Source of the DNA: Chaetorhynchus papuensis
Lineage: Eukaryota > Chordata > Aves > Passeriformes > Rhipiduridae
Assembly: GCA_013396525.1 (NCBI GenBank)
Contig: VWYX01000794.1
Location: 124,001-188,000 of the forward strand
Reading direction: 5' to 3'
Length of the DNA: 64,000 nucleotides
This document shows, in pieces, positions 40,867 through 52,700 of this stretch (positions are counted from its first letter, which is position 1; every line of letters begins with the position of its first letter). The position numbers and the translations under genes were made by a program. The notes below the pieces were generated by a model. It ran no database searches. It was not told the origin of the DNA and saw nothing but the letters and a program-made list of their open reading frames with translations.

Positions 40867-41204
40867 AAAAGAAAAAAAAAAGGTAAAAAAATCCAACAAC
40901 GAAAACCACCTCCTTTTATACTGAAACTTCAGGTGGAATGAAGTGGTTATAAAAGCATCTGTCAACACAGGAATGGTTTGCCAAGCCAAGTATTTGGGTT
41001 GGAAGTCATGCCTTCCCAACTGCTTGAAAACAGGAAGTATCTCTGTTAAGTGATGGATAGCTCTACTTTGCTGAGAGGAAGAAAAGGCTTTTTTTCTTTT
41101 TTTTTCTTTCTTTTTTTGCCTCTGGGCCAACAAATGAGTTCTGCAGTTGTTCCATGTATCTAAAGAAAGATTCCTATGGAAATGTGGATATGGGTGCACA
41201 CATC

Positions 41205-41215
41205 TGTGTGTATGA

Positions 41216-41247
<32 letters not shown>

Positions 41248-41257
41248 TTGTGTGTAT
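41205..41257. repeat. Compound (TG)n(TA)n microsatellite
   Basis: An impure TG start (ctgtgtgtatgagtg) leads into a pure TG run, then about seven TA units, then ttgtgtgtatg. The alternating purine-pyrimidine tract could form Z-DNA or a cruciform. Confidence 0.95.
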
Positions 41258-41508
41258 GAATATACAAGCTAAAAAAAATTACAAAACTCAAAACCAACAA
41301 TACACTTTGTACATGATCGGTCCCTGTCAGAAGCCAGCCCAGGCACATCTTATCCCAGTGATTCCTGTAAAGCTCTCAAAATCTGTCAGAAACAGCCTGC
41401 AGGATTGCAACGGCTCCTGGGTGATTAATTGCCAAAAGAGTCTGGTTCCAGGTTCCATTACATGTAATTGTTATCTTTTTCTAAAGGGGTTCTTTTATTA
41501 AACTCCCA

Positions 41509-41570
41509 TTCCCCCACCCCCCCCAAAAAAAAAAAAAAGAAAAAAAAAAAAAGAGGGAAAGGAAAAAAGG
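41509..41570. repeat. Poly-C/poly-A homopolymer block
   Basis: A run of C with one A is followed by 14 A, a G, 14 A, then an aga/gga-rich tail. Assembly errors in length are likely here. Confidence 0.9.
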
Positions 41571-44555
41571 AGCTGGCATTCCTGAGGTTTTGCACCTCTT
41601 AGACAGGAGCATGGAGGACTCTTTTATGTAAACATACACTGAAGAGGGTGTGTTATGTTGTTTATTAGCTGATGATAGATTTTTTTTTTCCCTCCTTTCA
41701 CTTAATTTTAACTTTACTAAAAATCATTTTATTAGAAATGGGGCAGAAAAAGCTGCAGGGAGTGGGCACCATCCAGTGTCTTCTCCGCATTAAAACCTCA
41801 CTGTGAGACCCAGCAAGTGGCAAAGGACTAGATTGCTCCTGCTCCTTGCTAAAATTGCAGGAAAACAGCCAAAAACCTGGGACATCCTCTGTGCCGTTGT
41901 GGTAAGACTGCTCAGACTGGACATGGGGAGAGGTCAAGACCTTGAGTCTGACACCCCCTTTGCAAAGGAAGTTTGTGGCTTTAAAATGTGTGGTTGAGTG
42001 TCCTGAAGGTAGGGGCAGATTGTGAAGAATAAATTGCTTTTCTGAGGCCATATGGACAAAGCAGGGGGGATTGAGAGCCTGATTCCCTGTCGGTGCCTCA
42101 GTGGGTTTGAACACACGTAATTTGGAGCTGAATTTCTGTGGTGCCAAAAACTGGAATTGTGTCAGTATGGTTGCTGGGGTTTGCACTGCTTTTACTGCAC
42201 TGAAAATGGGCCGTGTTTCTGACAGGTTTAGACTTTCATAGATGGAGGCCCGGGTAGAGCTTGGCTCCCAGTGAGCACTGCAGTGATTTGTGCCAACTGG
42301 CCAAATTAACTGTTTGAAATATCAGATGGGAAAAAAAAAGCACAGAGATACTGGTTCTGCAGCTGCAGAGTACCTGCCTGCAGATGTTTCTGCCAAGAGA
42401 AATGGTTGAAACTCGGTTTCTTGAGATATTTTAATCCTATCTGAATAAAACTACATAAAAACATGCCCTGGTATTGTCTGCATGGGCCAAGGAGCACACT
42501 GTTCCTCACAGTTGTGTTTGCACGGTCTCATTGCAACGGAACAAGTCTCCTCAAGTCTCCTTTCTCCACGATTCCCTGTGAATTGGCTGTATTAATCAAA
42601 CATCAAACTCTGCCAGTGACAGGATGGTGATGTGCAGTGGTCAGAGCACTGCTGTTAGTCTGATTAAAAAGTTGAGAATATTTTGGTGGCATCCAGCTTT
42701 GTGCAGGTTTGGAAAGCCAAGCCTGGCCTTCCTTAGAGGTTTTTGAGGCTTGATATGCTTTCGCATCAACTCTGGAAACGTTTGCTTTCTTGAAGCACTT
42801 CAAGCACTGCCTATTTGTAGTTACTGAAGTTATATCTGTTTTGAATCACCAGCCTCAGTGGAGATGACTGGTTTGCTGTGAAACGTGCAGAAGCAGGGAA
42901 TGTCTTTCCAGCAGGAGATGACAGTGGTTTCTATTGATTCAAGGCAGTTCTTTCCCCGGGTTTCATTTTGTAAGGAAAGATGAATTTGCTATTTTCCTGC
43001 ACACTGTAGGGTAAACTGTTTTGCTGTAATAGCTAAGAGACTGATCTGTAGTGCTGGCTGAAGATGCAGTTCCTGTGGGTAGCCAGCAAAGAGAGCAGTT
43101 CCAGAAGATGCATTGAATTACATGGAGAAGTTTCCCACTGTTGATGTGACAAACTGGAAGCAGGTGTGACTTCGTGGTTGGAGGGAAAAGAGGAACTAAA
43201 GATGTATACCTGGAGGATAAGGAACAGGGAGTAGCTGTTACACAGGCAGGGGCATCTGAGGAACAGATCACATTCTTGTTTCAGAGCTGGTTCGCTCTCC
43301 GTATCGCTTTGGCTTGCTTTGGACTGGGATCATATCAGCTGTCTCCCAGTTGGAGTTGGTTTGCTGTTTGTATCAAACCACATGTTTGCTCCCTGTCTTT
43401 AATTCGTGCTCCTGGTGAATGCCTGAGCAAAGAGTTCCCGCCGTGCTGCTGCCGCTCGGTAGCGCGTTCCTGCTGAACACTTGCTGTCAAACTATCATGT
43501 CCTTTCTTGTCAACTTGCACAACGCTCTGGGTCTTGAGCAAGACTGACACCACGGAAGGGTTGTGCAGCCTGCCTTGTATAAATCTGTGTGGAAAGTGAA
43601 GCCTTTGCATAGAGGACTGCAGCATTTTCTAGGAGCTGGTTTCTAATAATATATGATAAAACTCTGGTAGCAAATGCATTTTATGAAGCAGTGGATGTAC
43701 TGTAGGTTACGGAACCAAAGTGCTCCACCCTGAGAGGAGTTGTAGATGTTTTGTAATGACAGCAGAGAGTAATCTGCACAGATCTTGGGAGACGTACAAG
43801 GGTGGTGACCAGCAAAAAAAGTCATCAAAGAGGGGAGCTGGTTAGAGATGTTGGCACATGCTCATGGTGGTGACAGACGTTGGCACCGAAGGAAGGAGGT
43901 GGGGACGTGGAAGAGTGTGAGGAAAGGGGCTCTTGGCAGGAACAAAGCAGTATCGCTTGACTCGGGAGCCTGTAATTACAAGACTCCAGCCTTGTGACAC
44001 AGTGAATAAGCGTGTCACCTGGAACAGAGGAATTTGGGGTTGCCTCCTGAAGCAGCTCGTGCCAGAGGGAGCAGAAATGAAAACCTTGTGGAAGAATAAA
44101 ATTTAGCTCTCCACTGGATTGCAGTTTTTAAGTCCTTAATAGTGACACTCCAATGTGTCTTTTCCCTTCAGCACCTTCTAATTTCTGTAATTAACCTGTG
44201 GTTGTAAAAAAGCCTCCACTAATCTCTCTAGCAAACAGGATGGATGAGCTTCCTGTACTTGAAACTTTCAAAGATCCTAAAATGCCAGGAGCTTCTTGAT
44301 CTCTTGGGCTGGGAGCATGACCTGCTCTGGCACAGAGCGAGAATGAAAACATCAGGCACTGAGGTGAGCCTCAAAAGCGTAGGAGAATGTACCTTTATGG
44401 GAGCTGCCTTCACTCCTGCCAGAGATAAATGATGGCACAAGAAGGCCGTAACACTTCCCACACTTGCAACACATCTGTCCTGACATGTGGGCAAAACCAT
44501 GGAAAGCATCTCACAAACAGCTACTGCTTGCACAGACTACACAGGAAGGCTCTGA

Positions 44556-44748
44556 TGGGGCGCTGAGGCACTGGCACAGGCTGCCCAGGGAAACTGTGGA
44601 TTTCCCATCCCTGAAAATGTTCCAAGCCAGGCTGGATGGCGCTTGGAGCAGCCTGGTCTAGTGGAAAGTGTCCCTACCCATGGCAGCGGGGTTAGAACTG
44701 GATAACTTTTAAGGTCCTTTCCAACCCAGGCCATTCTCTGATTCTACG
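44556..44748 (+). mobile_element. CR1 LINE, 5'-truncated 3' end
   Basis: About 35 ORF2 codons are open in one frame (RHWHRLPRETVDFPSLKMF, then QARLDGAWSSLV) to the stop in CTGGTCTAG. The 3' UTR then has acttttaaggtcctttccaa and a tctgattct tail. This is the C-terminus of the CR1 polyprotein after its reverse-transcriptase domain. The copy is + strand and 5'-truncated; an open frame running in from 44464 includes non-CR1 flank and is not a gene. Confidence 0.92.
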
Positions 44749-46119
44749 GTTGTATTTCTTTAAAATTATTTAGAAGTGTTCAAATACTGTAATGGTGAAA
44801 GTAGAAAAAAAAAAAAATTGCATTATGCAATGAAGTTACAAGATATGGAGCACCTCTTGTATTGAGGAGTCCATGTAAGTGGGAGCCATGACCAGGTTCA
44901 TAATAGCAATTGTTAATTTAAATTGGAAGGATTTAGTTACAAAGGAACTATTCCAGTCCTCTCATTTTCATCAGTGGTCTAATCCCAGCAGGCTCCAAAG
45001 GCAAAATTAAACTTTCAGTTGTATTTTTTAGGTTTTGCATTAAAAGCAATGTATTTGTTTGAAAGGAAACAAATTTAGTATAAAAATCTGTTCCTACTTG
45101 TGGAGATTGATTGCAGCAGAGAACATGCAATAACTCTGATTCTCCAGATGAGCTTCTCTACCTGCTGACTTGCTTTCTCTTACTCACCTCAGTATGCTAC
45201 TTATGCTTGGGAGTTTTTAAGTTGTATTTATTTTTTCTAATGTTAGGTTACTGTCTTGCGCAGTTCATGTGTGACTTTTTGTTGTAAAATCTGATTAAGA
45301 ATGCTTTTGATGAATTAAGCATGGCTGTGGAGATAGATCAGCAGAAAAACTTTCTTTTTCTTGTCCCACGGAAAGCTCATCAGCTGGTTATGCTTCTGCC
45401 AGTATTGTAGTTCTGCATTCTCGGACAATGTGATTCTTGAAATGGCCAAGTATCCTTTGAGAAAGCTAACTGAAGGTAGATGCTTAAAAAAAAAAGGGGA
45501 AAGAGGAGGAGGCAAATTAGCAAAGCCCTGAGGTTAAGTCTGTTCCATTAACAGAACCACAAAGAGTTTTCAAGCTTTACCTGTTTAAGTTTTCTTTCCT
45601 GAAATAATTATCTTCATAACTGTGCACAAAATACACATTTTTGACCTAGCTGTCTTTTCCATTGATATGTTTTGAGGAAATAACTCCATTTTAATTATAA
45701 AAAAATTGAAATGTTTATTTTTGAAAGGGGAGCAGTTTCTCCTTTAAAAACTGTGGGTTTTCTATTGATGATACTCTGCATTACATGACAATTATCCCAC
45801 TTTCCTAGTGTTCCCCAGAGGAGCATTGTATCTGTGTACCACTCATAACCTTTCAATGCATGAGCACTTAGACCCCTTTCATAACTGTTGTGGTAACAAC
45901 AACAAAAAAATCACATAAACCTGCAGAAGAATTGCTCAGTGGTACGAAGTATTCTGGTTTGGAAGTATTCTGGTTTCTACCAAAACCCCAGTTACTTAAT
46001 TTTGTGCCCTTCCTGGCCGACATAAATTATGCAACCCTCGCATCTTGACATCAGTGAGTTATGTAGCTCTGTGCACACATCAATTAATTTTGGCCCCATC
46101 AACTTCCCACCTCCTGTGT

Positions 46120-46215
46120 GCTCCTCGTCCCACATCGGGTTTGCATCTCCCAGCCGCGAGCGGTTCATCTCGCGCTCCCGGCAGCCGCATCTGCCTGGGC
46201 CTGCAGCCCCGCTTC
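46120..46215. other. Small CpG-rich patch beside the minisatellite
   Basis: Roughly nine or ten CpG (cagccgcgagcggttc, ctcgcgctcccggcagccgc), directly upstream of the 23-bp minisatellite. No gene is recognised on either strand. Confidence 0.5.
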
Positions 46216-46274
46216 AACTCTTCACCCTCCCCCTCTTGCCTTTGCTCCTGCTCAGCCAAGCCACCGCCTGCTCC

Positions 46275-46343
46275 TGCTGAATCCCTCCTCCTCCTCCTGC
46301 TGAATCCCTCCTCCTCCTCCTGCTGAATCCCTCCTTCTCCTCC
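46275..46343. repeat. 23-bp minisatellite, three copies
   Basis: The unit starts tgctgaatccctcctcctcc at 46275, 46298 and 46321; the third copy has one C-to-T change. The unit is not a multiple of three, so each repeat changes frame, which argues against coding use even though open frames cross it on both strands. It sits in a GC-rich, CpG-containing patch (46120-46350). Confidence 0.95.
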
Positions 46344-49257
46344 TCCTCCCGCTCCACAGCGTGGATCCATCCTTGTGCCTTGCCAGTGGGTCACCACCTA
46401 ATCTCAGTGCACCCAGCCCAGGGCAGTGAGGCTGGCCCAGAGGTGACCTTGTTTTCCTTATTGCTCTCCTCTCCATTTTCAAAGTGCACGTTGCAAGATT
46501 GAAGCTCCGTCTTCCGGAATAGCCTGTGAAAGTCATGGTGTGCTTGGAGCAGATACCTCCAAAGCCCTACCCATAGTGAAGCCTGGATCATGCAACATCC
46601 CACTGAGAAAAGCAGTAGCTTCTAGGTCTGTATAAAAGGTGGTGTTGAGCACCCATCCAACTCAGCACTGCTGCCAGCATGCTGGTAAGCATGACCTGGG
46701 CCTCAGGGTTGAAGTGACACCACTGCTGCAGGTGTCCGCATCATGTGCCTCAGCAGGCTTCCCGAAGCAACCCCGAAGAGCTCGCTTCCCTCCAGTGAGC
46801 AAAAACATCACGAGGGATATCTTGTTCCCTGACTGCTGACCTCTGCGTGCAGCTCAGTTCTGAGTTCTGAATTATATTGGCCAGAAAGGAAAAGCATCTC
46901 CCTGAGAAGTGTGCAGAGACCAAACACCTGAGAGGGCAGTGTGATGTCCTGCAAACAAGAGAGGCCTCAACTTGCTGTTGCTTTCCAGTTGCGTTCCGAG
47001 CAGCCGGCAGCAGAGCAGCTCTGCAGCCCACTCCCGGCCCCTCACCAGGCCTTTGTCCTCCAGGAACACAGGATGGGTCAAGGGTCCTCACCCTCTCCTG
47101 CTGATTTTAGCTCCTCAGGGGCATGGAGAGGGGGAGACTGGTGGCTTGCCAAAGGGCCAAGGTGATGACAGCAGAGCGAGGAGCAGTCAGGCTGTGCCCA
47201 GGGTTTCCGAGGGTCACCATGTTAGGAGGGCTCTTAGAGACCAGCTCTCAGTTCAATCTGCTTTTGTCTCCAGGGGCTGGACAGTCTTAACTCTCATCTC
47301 AAGTTGAGGTTACAGAATATTTTCTCTCCTTTTTGTCTGTGTTGATATAACCAGCAAGCTCTGGTGCGACTGACTTGTGCTTTTTTTGTACAGTTCCCAG
47401 CACATCTGGTTGGATGAGGTCCCTGGGCTTGACTGTAGCAAAAAAGTAATGATAGCGTGCTTAAAACTTGGGCCTTCAACTACCATCATATGTAAAACAC
47501 AAAGCATTGGGGACAAACTGGAAGAAACACAGATTTTAGTCACTGATCAAAAAAAGTATGTTCACTGTGTTATATCTGCAGTTGTGCTTTTTGTGTCTCG
47601 GAACTGAGAGCCAGGCAATGGAGCGCTTGCTCCCAGCTGATTGGCACTGAGCATTTTCCCTGTCCCACCTGCACCACAACCCTGGTCATTCATCAGTGGG
47701 AAGCTGAGCTGCCTATAAAAAACATTCTAATTACCTGGGTGTCCTGATGAAACCTGCCTTGGTTTGAAAGAGGCACACCACCATACTCACATGAACGTTT
47801 CTTTTTTCTTCTAAATAGTAGAATTAGCTATGGGCATTTCCTTAAGAGCACGCAGAGCACTATTGCAGTCTAATTCCTCTCTCTCCAAGCCTAGTCTTGA
47901 AACATGCAAATTTCTCTTTCAAGTATGTTGGCAAAAAATGGCAACATCCTGACACAGACACATGAATTCGACGCTGGATTACACACTGGTCGAGATATCA
48001 GTTGTGGAAAACAGCACAGTCTGCTGAGCAAATATCAGTGGACAGCTTGTTTCTTGCACTCTTGTAGGGATCCAGCACTGGCCACTGCAGGGACAGGGTA
48101 CTGGGCTGGATGTGGATCTGTGGTCTTCCCAGCCTTGCTCCATGCTTGCACAGCTCCATGCAGCACCACAGCCCAGCGCTTTCTGCTGAGCATTTTCATG
48201 TTCTGTTTTAAAAATAACAAGACATCTCTTAACATTCAGGATACATTTTTCCACTCTGAAGCACCACAACAGTCTTTTTAAAGAAACTCTAGGAAGGGTG
48301 TTAACTTGATCAGTGCTGGGCAGGAAGGAAAGCTCTTTCCTACTATTTTTTCAGCATGACTTTCACTGACATGATCAGGCTGGGAAAAGACTTATTGGCT
48401 GACAGCCCAGGACAGCCATGCAATATCTCTAGTCATCTGGAACTCAAACTAGTCTACCCAAGGGAGAACCATAACATAAAAACAATTTAGGTTACATGCT
48501 GAATCTTATAAACATTGTTCAGTTTTTATAAAATAGTTTAAATACTATTTATGTACATTCGCTGTGCACGGGATTATTGTATTTTGCTTTTCTTTTTTCC
48601 AAATGTCAAGTAAGAAAGGCTGGGAGGTTTTTATTTTTTTTACTGTAGATGGTTTTCAAAAATCTTGGAGATTTTTTATAAACATAGGGAAATGAGCTTC
48701 CTCCCTTCTCATAAATTTAGGAGCTTGGCTTCTCCTCTGTATCGGATATAATTGTTTTATATATAGATAAAGTTTACTTTTTGACCTTGTCCAGAAAGCT
48801 GAAGGGAGCTTCCAGAGGCCCAGTGATCCCTCTCCTGCACACACAGGGTTTTCTCCAGACCAGACTGGGGAGAGCTTGGCTTCCTCTGCTGAGCCATAAA
48901 ACCCTTGAGGGCAGAGTTTCCACAGCCTTCCTGATGACCTTCCCTGAGGCTGTGCTTCTCTTCTAGTTTTTTCCTCCTATCCAGTCTGAACCCTCCTCTC
49001 TGCCCTTCATGGCCACTGTCCCCTCTTATGTTGTCTGTCACTGTCTGTCACCCTCCCACTTTCAATATAATCTGAGTAACCCTGAACACCCAAAGTGCAG
49101 GGCCAAACGTGTATGAAGCTGAGCATCACTGGCCTCTCTCTGTTGTTACCTTATTTTGCATAAAAAGCCTGTCAGAGTAATCTGCTCTTCTGTAAGCATG
49201 TGCAGCTCTAATAATGTGGGATAAAGCAACATGGATGCAGAATGTAAGATTCACTCC

Positions 49258-49320
49258 AACAAAACCCTTCTTTTGTTCAGATCTTCCACCAAGCTTGTTG
49301 TCTTGGTGGAAGATCTGAAC
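49258..49320. repeat. Double hairpin with a perfect 19-bp stem
   Basis: The main stem is gttcagatcttccaccaag at 49275-49293 against its exact complement at 49302-49320, with an 8-nt loop at 49294-49301. A smaller stem, aacaaaa at 49258-49264 and ttttgtt at 49271-49277, overlaps its 5' base. It lies 290 bp upstream of the SPATA5 exon. The stem is short for a microRNA precursor and pairing does not continue beyond it. Confidence 0.9.
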
Positions 49321-49610
49321 TTGGGATGTGTCCATTGCCACCGGTCTTTCTGCCAAGTCCTAACATTCCAGCGCACCTTGCAACAAGTCTAGAAGTATTA
49401 TTTTAGGAAAATGACTATGGTTTCTTTATGATTCCTTTTTTCCATAAACCGGTATTTCACAAGCTAAGTAGCTTACTGTCATTTCTTGTGCAGGTTCTTT
49501 CTTTTGCCGAAATTATTGGCTGTTTGGTGGTGGTGGTGTTTTTGAGTTGTGGGTTTTTTTTTTTACTTCCTTGATGTGCTGTAACTTTTGCTGTGATGCT
49601 TTCGTTGCAG

Positions 49611-49775
49611 GCCTTGCTGAGGCCGGGGCGAATAGACAGAATTATCTACGTGCCACTGCCAGATGCAGCCACTCGCAGGGAGATCTTCAAGCTTCATTTC
49701 CAGTCCATGCCAGTCAGCAATGAAGTCTGCTTGGCTGAGCTCGTGGAGCGCACACAGAAGTACTCGGGAGCAGAG
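49611..49775 (+). CDS. SPATA5: SPATA5/AFG2A internal exon (second AAA ATPase domain)
   Basis: Internal coding exon of a VCP/Cdc48-like hexameric AAA+ ATPase. SPATA5 (AFG2A) is known to act in cytoplasmic maturation of pre-60S ribosomal particles by releasing recycling factors. The 55 codons are open and in phase 0 at both ends. The acceptor is a T-rich tract ending ttcgttgcag and the donor is GAG|gtaaaa. The peptide begins ALLRPGRIDRIIYVPLPDAA; the arginines at exon residues 4 and 7 match the arginine-finger pair of the second AAA ring in p97-type proteins. It ends YSGAE, the start of the small helical lid. By memory of the human protein (about 890 residues), this is roughly residues 780-835, just before the last coding segment. 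The open frame runs past both splice sites, but those flanks are intron. Family identity is very likely; 'penultimate exon' is inferred. No flanking exon was found in the window, so the gene is partial here. Confidence 0.95.
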
Positions 49776-52700
49776 GTAAAACTTCCTGGAGCTGGTGCAC
49801 AAAGTGGTGTTTAAAGTGGAGCTCAAATATCATCCAGGTATCTCTTGAGCCTTCTCAGAGTGGTGGTCGGAATTAGGAAAGGGAATATTTCAGATACTCC
49901 TGTGTTTTTGTAGGCTGGGGCTTTTTAACTTCAAGGTCCGCCCCAGAGGAGGGTTGCCAGGGGAAGGGTCTCTTGCAGGGTGAGCCTGTGTACACCTGCA
50001 GATGGCCTCATTAAGGATGTGCTGCCAGGAGTGGAGGGAGGTGGAGGCAAGTTCCCCCAGATTTCCTAAACAATTTCCCCACACCTCCGGGAATCTTTGA
50101 GTGTAGGGCTGTGACTGAGAGCCTCAGGTGGAGAGAGGAGAGATGGAGTTAGGGACCAGTACAGGGGGATTGCAAAGGAATCACTTTAAAGCTTGTATTT
50201 TCCTATTCCATATAATCAAGAGCTCACAGCAGCACTTACTGTTATAGCTTGTTGCTGTTAGTTAGCTTCTGACAATGGATGTCAGACAATGATTTCCTGT
50301 CCTAGGTAGAAGGAGAGACTTTCTCAGATGCTGCTGCCTGGCAGTTATAATAAGTATCAGTACATTAGTGGTCACCATTCTGCTCCCTGAATATTACTCA
50401 TGTCAGTGTCTTGTGAAAGGATATTTCCTTCTTTCCTCATTTTAATTAATTGAGAGTAATTATATTAATTCAAAAATTCAAAGAATGTTAAAAAGGTTGC
50501 CAAGTCAAGCTCTTGAAAGGTATGAAATACCAGAATTTCCACCTTGCTGTAGCCAGCCCTAGTGTCTGCATTATCACACCATCTCATTACATAGCCACCT
50601 TCTGCTTTTTCCATAGCAGAGTGGAAAATGTGATGTGCTTGCCTTGGCTCCCCATCTCTGTGTGCTGTTTACAAGGGCAGGGAAATAAGCTAAACTTTTG
50701 TCTTGGGCGATTGTGGCGGATTTGTGTGATTGCTGTAGTGCTGAAGGCCCTTCTCAACAGACTGGTCACTAAACATGCTGCTCCCAGGCAAGGCTTCTCC
50801 TCATTTAGCTGTCACTTAAATGCTGGTAGGTTGTAAAATGCTGTGCTGCCTACTAATAACCCCTGGCTGGTGAGGGCACTGCTGTGTGTGCTGTGGGGTC
50901 ATTTTGGGAAGTTGTGTCACAGCAGATGCCAAAGCCAAACCCATGAGAGTTTTCCTCCTCCGCAGCACAGGGCAGACTGCACTCCGGGAGTGAATGAATG
51001 AAAGCCACAGAGTGAGAAGAGCTGGTTTGTGTAGCACATCCTTTTGCCCAGAATGTGGGCTCTCACAATGAAAAAAAAAAAGCAACAATAAAAAGCATTT
51101 CAGGCTTAAATGTTGATCTGGAAAACTGTCACAGCTCTACTGCTTCCAGTTTTGGAGCAGTGACCTGAAACAGTGTTACATTTATATTTGGGGGACAGTG
51201 ACACAACTTGGGAAAAAACTCTGGCTGAGTTACAAGCCTCCGAAAACATAAATATAAACATATCCTCTGTTGCATATGGCAACTCTCGCCTTACCAGGCA
51301 ACAACTCCAATGCTTATATTTTAGAAATTCCAAGCATATGGGGATTTCCTTTGGATCTGGATCAGCTGAAAGCTAGTGGTGAATTCCAGTGCCTGGTTGA
51401 TAATGAGTCACAAATGTCTTGGTGCTGGCTTTGTACAGAACCAAAAATAAGTTAATGGGTCATTGAGTGCAGCTACAGTCTGGTTGCAGGGGGGAAAAAA
51501 AGCTGCCTGTTTCTAATATGGCATTTCTCACGAATTTTGTTCTTTTGCATCATGCAAAGTATTATAATAACTGGGATGTAAAGAGTAAATACAGAAAAAG
51601 CCTCAGTCAGGGTTCCTTGGAAGAATATATAAAGTCTTGACAGTTGGCACACACAGTGGCCAGTTTCATTAAAGCCTTTTCTTCCCAGTGTCTCCAGCTT
51701 CCCAGCTTTACAAATAGTTTCCGCTGCTGAATGGCAAGTTCCCATTCCACTGTTCTAGCCTTTGTTCAGAGAAAGAAATGGAAAATGCCTGGTTTTGTGA
51801 CTAGAAGATGCTGTATGAATAGGGAGCTGCGTGTAAAGATGCGTTGAATCATCCTGACATGAGCTGAATAAACAGCCAGGAAAATGGATAGTTCAGTGTG
51901 CATCTGGCTTCCAACTTGGCCCCTTTTCAGATCAGATAGTTGTGTATTTTTGCCTGTCATCACTTATGACCAGTTATCTCTGTTCACCTGCTGGATGTAC
52001 GTTTCTCTTAATGACTACCTTTAAAGATATATCAAGATAGCAAAATAGGGTGATTACTTCCCACTGTTTCATGTGAGGGAAGGTGGAAGATAATTTATAA
52101 GGGTGAATTACAATTTCCTTCTCTCGTGTGTAAGTGAAGTTTAAGAAAAAAAAAACATTAGATGAGCAATGTCTGTACAGTTAACTCCTAGGTTTGAAGA
52201 AATCCTCAGCTTTCTGAAAATATTTGGGTTTGAGTTCAGTCTTCACTTCCAGAGCCTTCTAAAGCAGTGCTCTGCAGCAGTGCTTGGGCTCTTTTTCAGG
52301 CATACTGCATTTTATTTTGGGCAAAATTGCAGGAGGTCCAACTTACATAAAACTGATAATTTTTTAATGGTTTTGTATAATTAGAATGTCTTCACTCTGA
52401 GGTTGTTTCACAGTTTGATCATAGCTCTTCCTGGAGCATTTTCACTGTTGTACTTCATGCTGAGAAGTTTTATCTGTTTCATTTCCCACTGAAGTAGGAA
52501 TAATTAGAGATTCGACCACAGAAGTATTTAAAAGCAATGTTTTTAAGTACATGCAGTGTGAGTTCTTTGAGTCTCATTTGCTTGTTTTCATGGTGCTGCC
52601 ACAGCCAGCTCGCCTTAGGAAAGATGGGCTCTCCACAATTCAGGTGCTCCATTTTTCAGTTTGGAATTAGACAAGCAAGGGATGAAGAGAGTGTTTCCCC

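Larger units (their letters stand above)
1..49610 (+). other. SPATA5: SPATA5 intron upstream of the exon (partial)
   Basis: No exon of SPATA5 or another known gene was recognised. 1-7200: AT-rich unique sequence, a poly-A run at 69-95 and an inverted repeat at 1404-1500. 7230-7560: poly-T block. 7640-17370: unique sequence with short T runs. 17374-17402: (CA)n. 18641-18735: old repeat. 20860-21075: CpG patch. 21650-22330: purine-rich on the + strand. 23510-23692 and 29436-29608: CR1. 25981-26230: CpG island. 29610-37900: unique sequence with poly-A at 31581-31600 and 32066-32086. 37906-38560: LINE relic. 39350-39420 and 44556-44748: CR1. 40807-40866: pyrimidine tract. 41205-41570: microsatellite and homopolymers. 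46120-46350: GC-rich patch with minisatellite. 49258-49320: double hairpin. Assignment of the whole stretch to one intron rests on not seeing the preceding SPATA5 exon, so a short exon could have been missed. Confidence 0.7.

Noticed and set aside
41698..42186. 162-codon minus-strand open frame
   Set aside because: No recognisable domain, no splice or promoter context; within the range expected by chance in 64 kb.
44464..44661. 65-codon + strand open frame
   Set aside because: Its C-terminal half is CR1 ORF2 and the rest is unrelated flank.
46045..46397. Ser/Pro-rich and Glu/Arg-rich frames on opposite strands
   Set aside because: They run through a 23-bp minisatellite that shifts frame each unit; composition explains them.
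49275..49320. Hairpin considered as a microRNA precursor
   Set aside because: The 19-bp perfect stem with 8-nt loop is too short, and pairing does not extend on either side.
49593..49814. 73-codon open frame starting with ATG around the SPATA5 exon
   Set aside because: The start and the tail lie in flanking intron; only 49611-49775 between the acceptor and donor matches the family.
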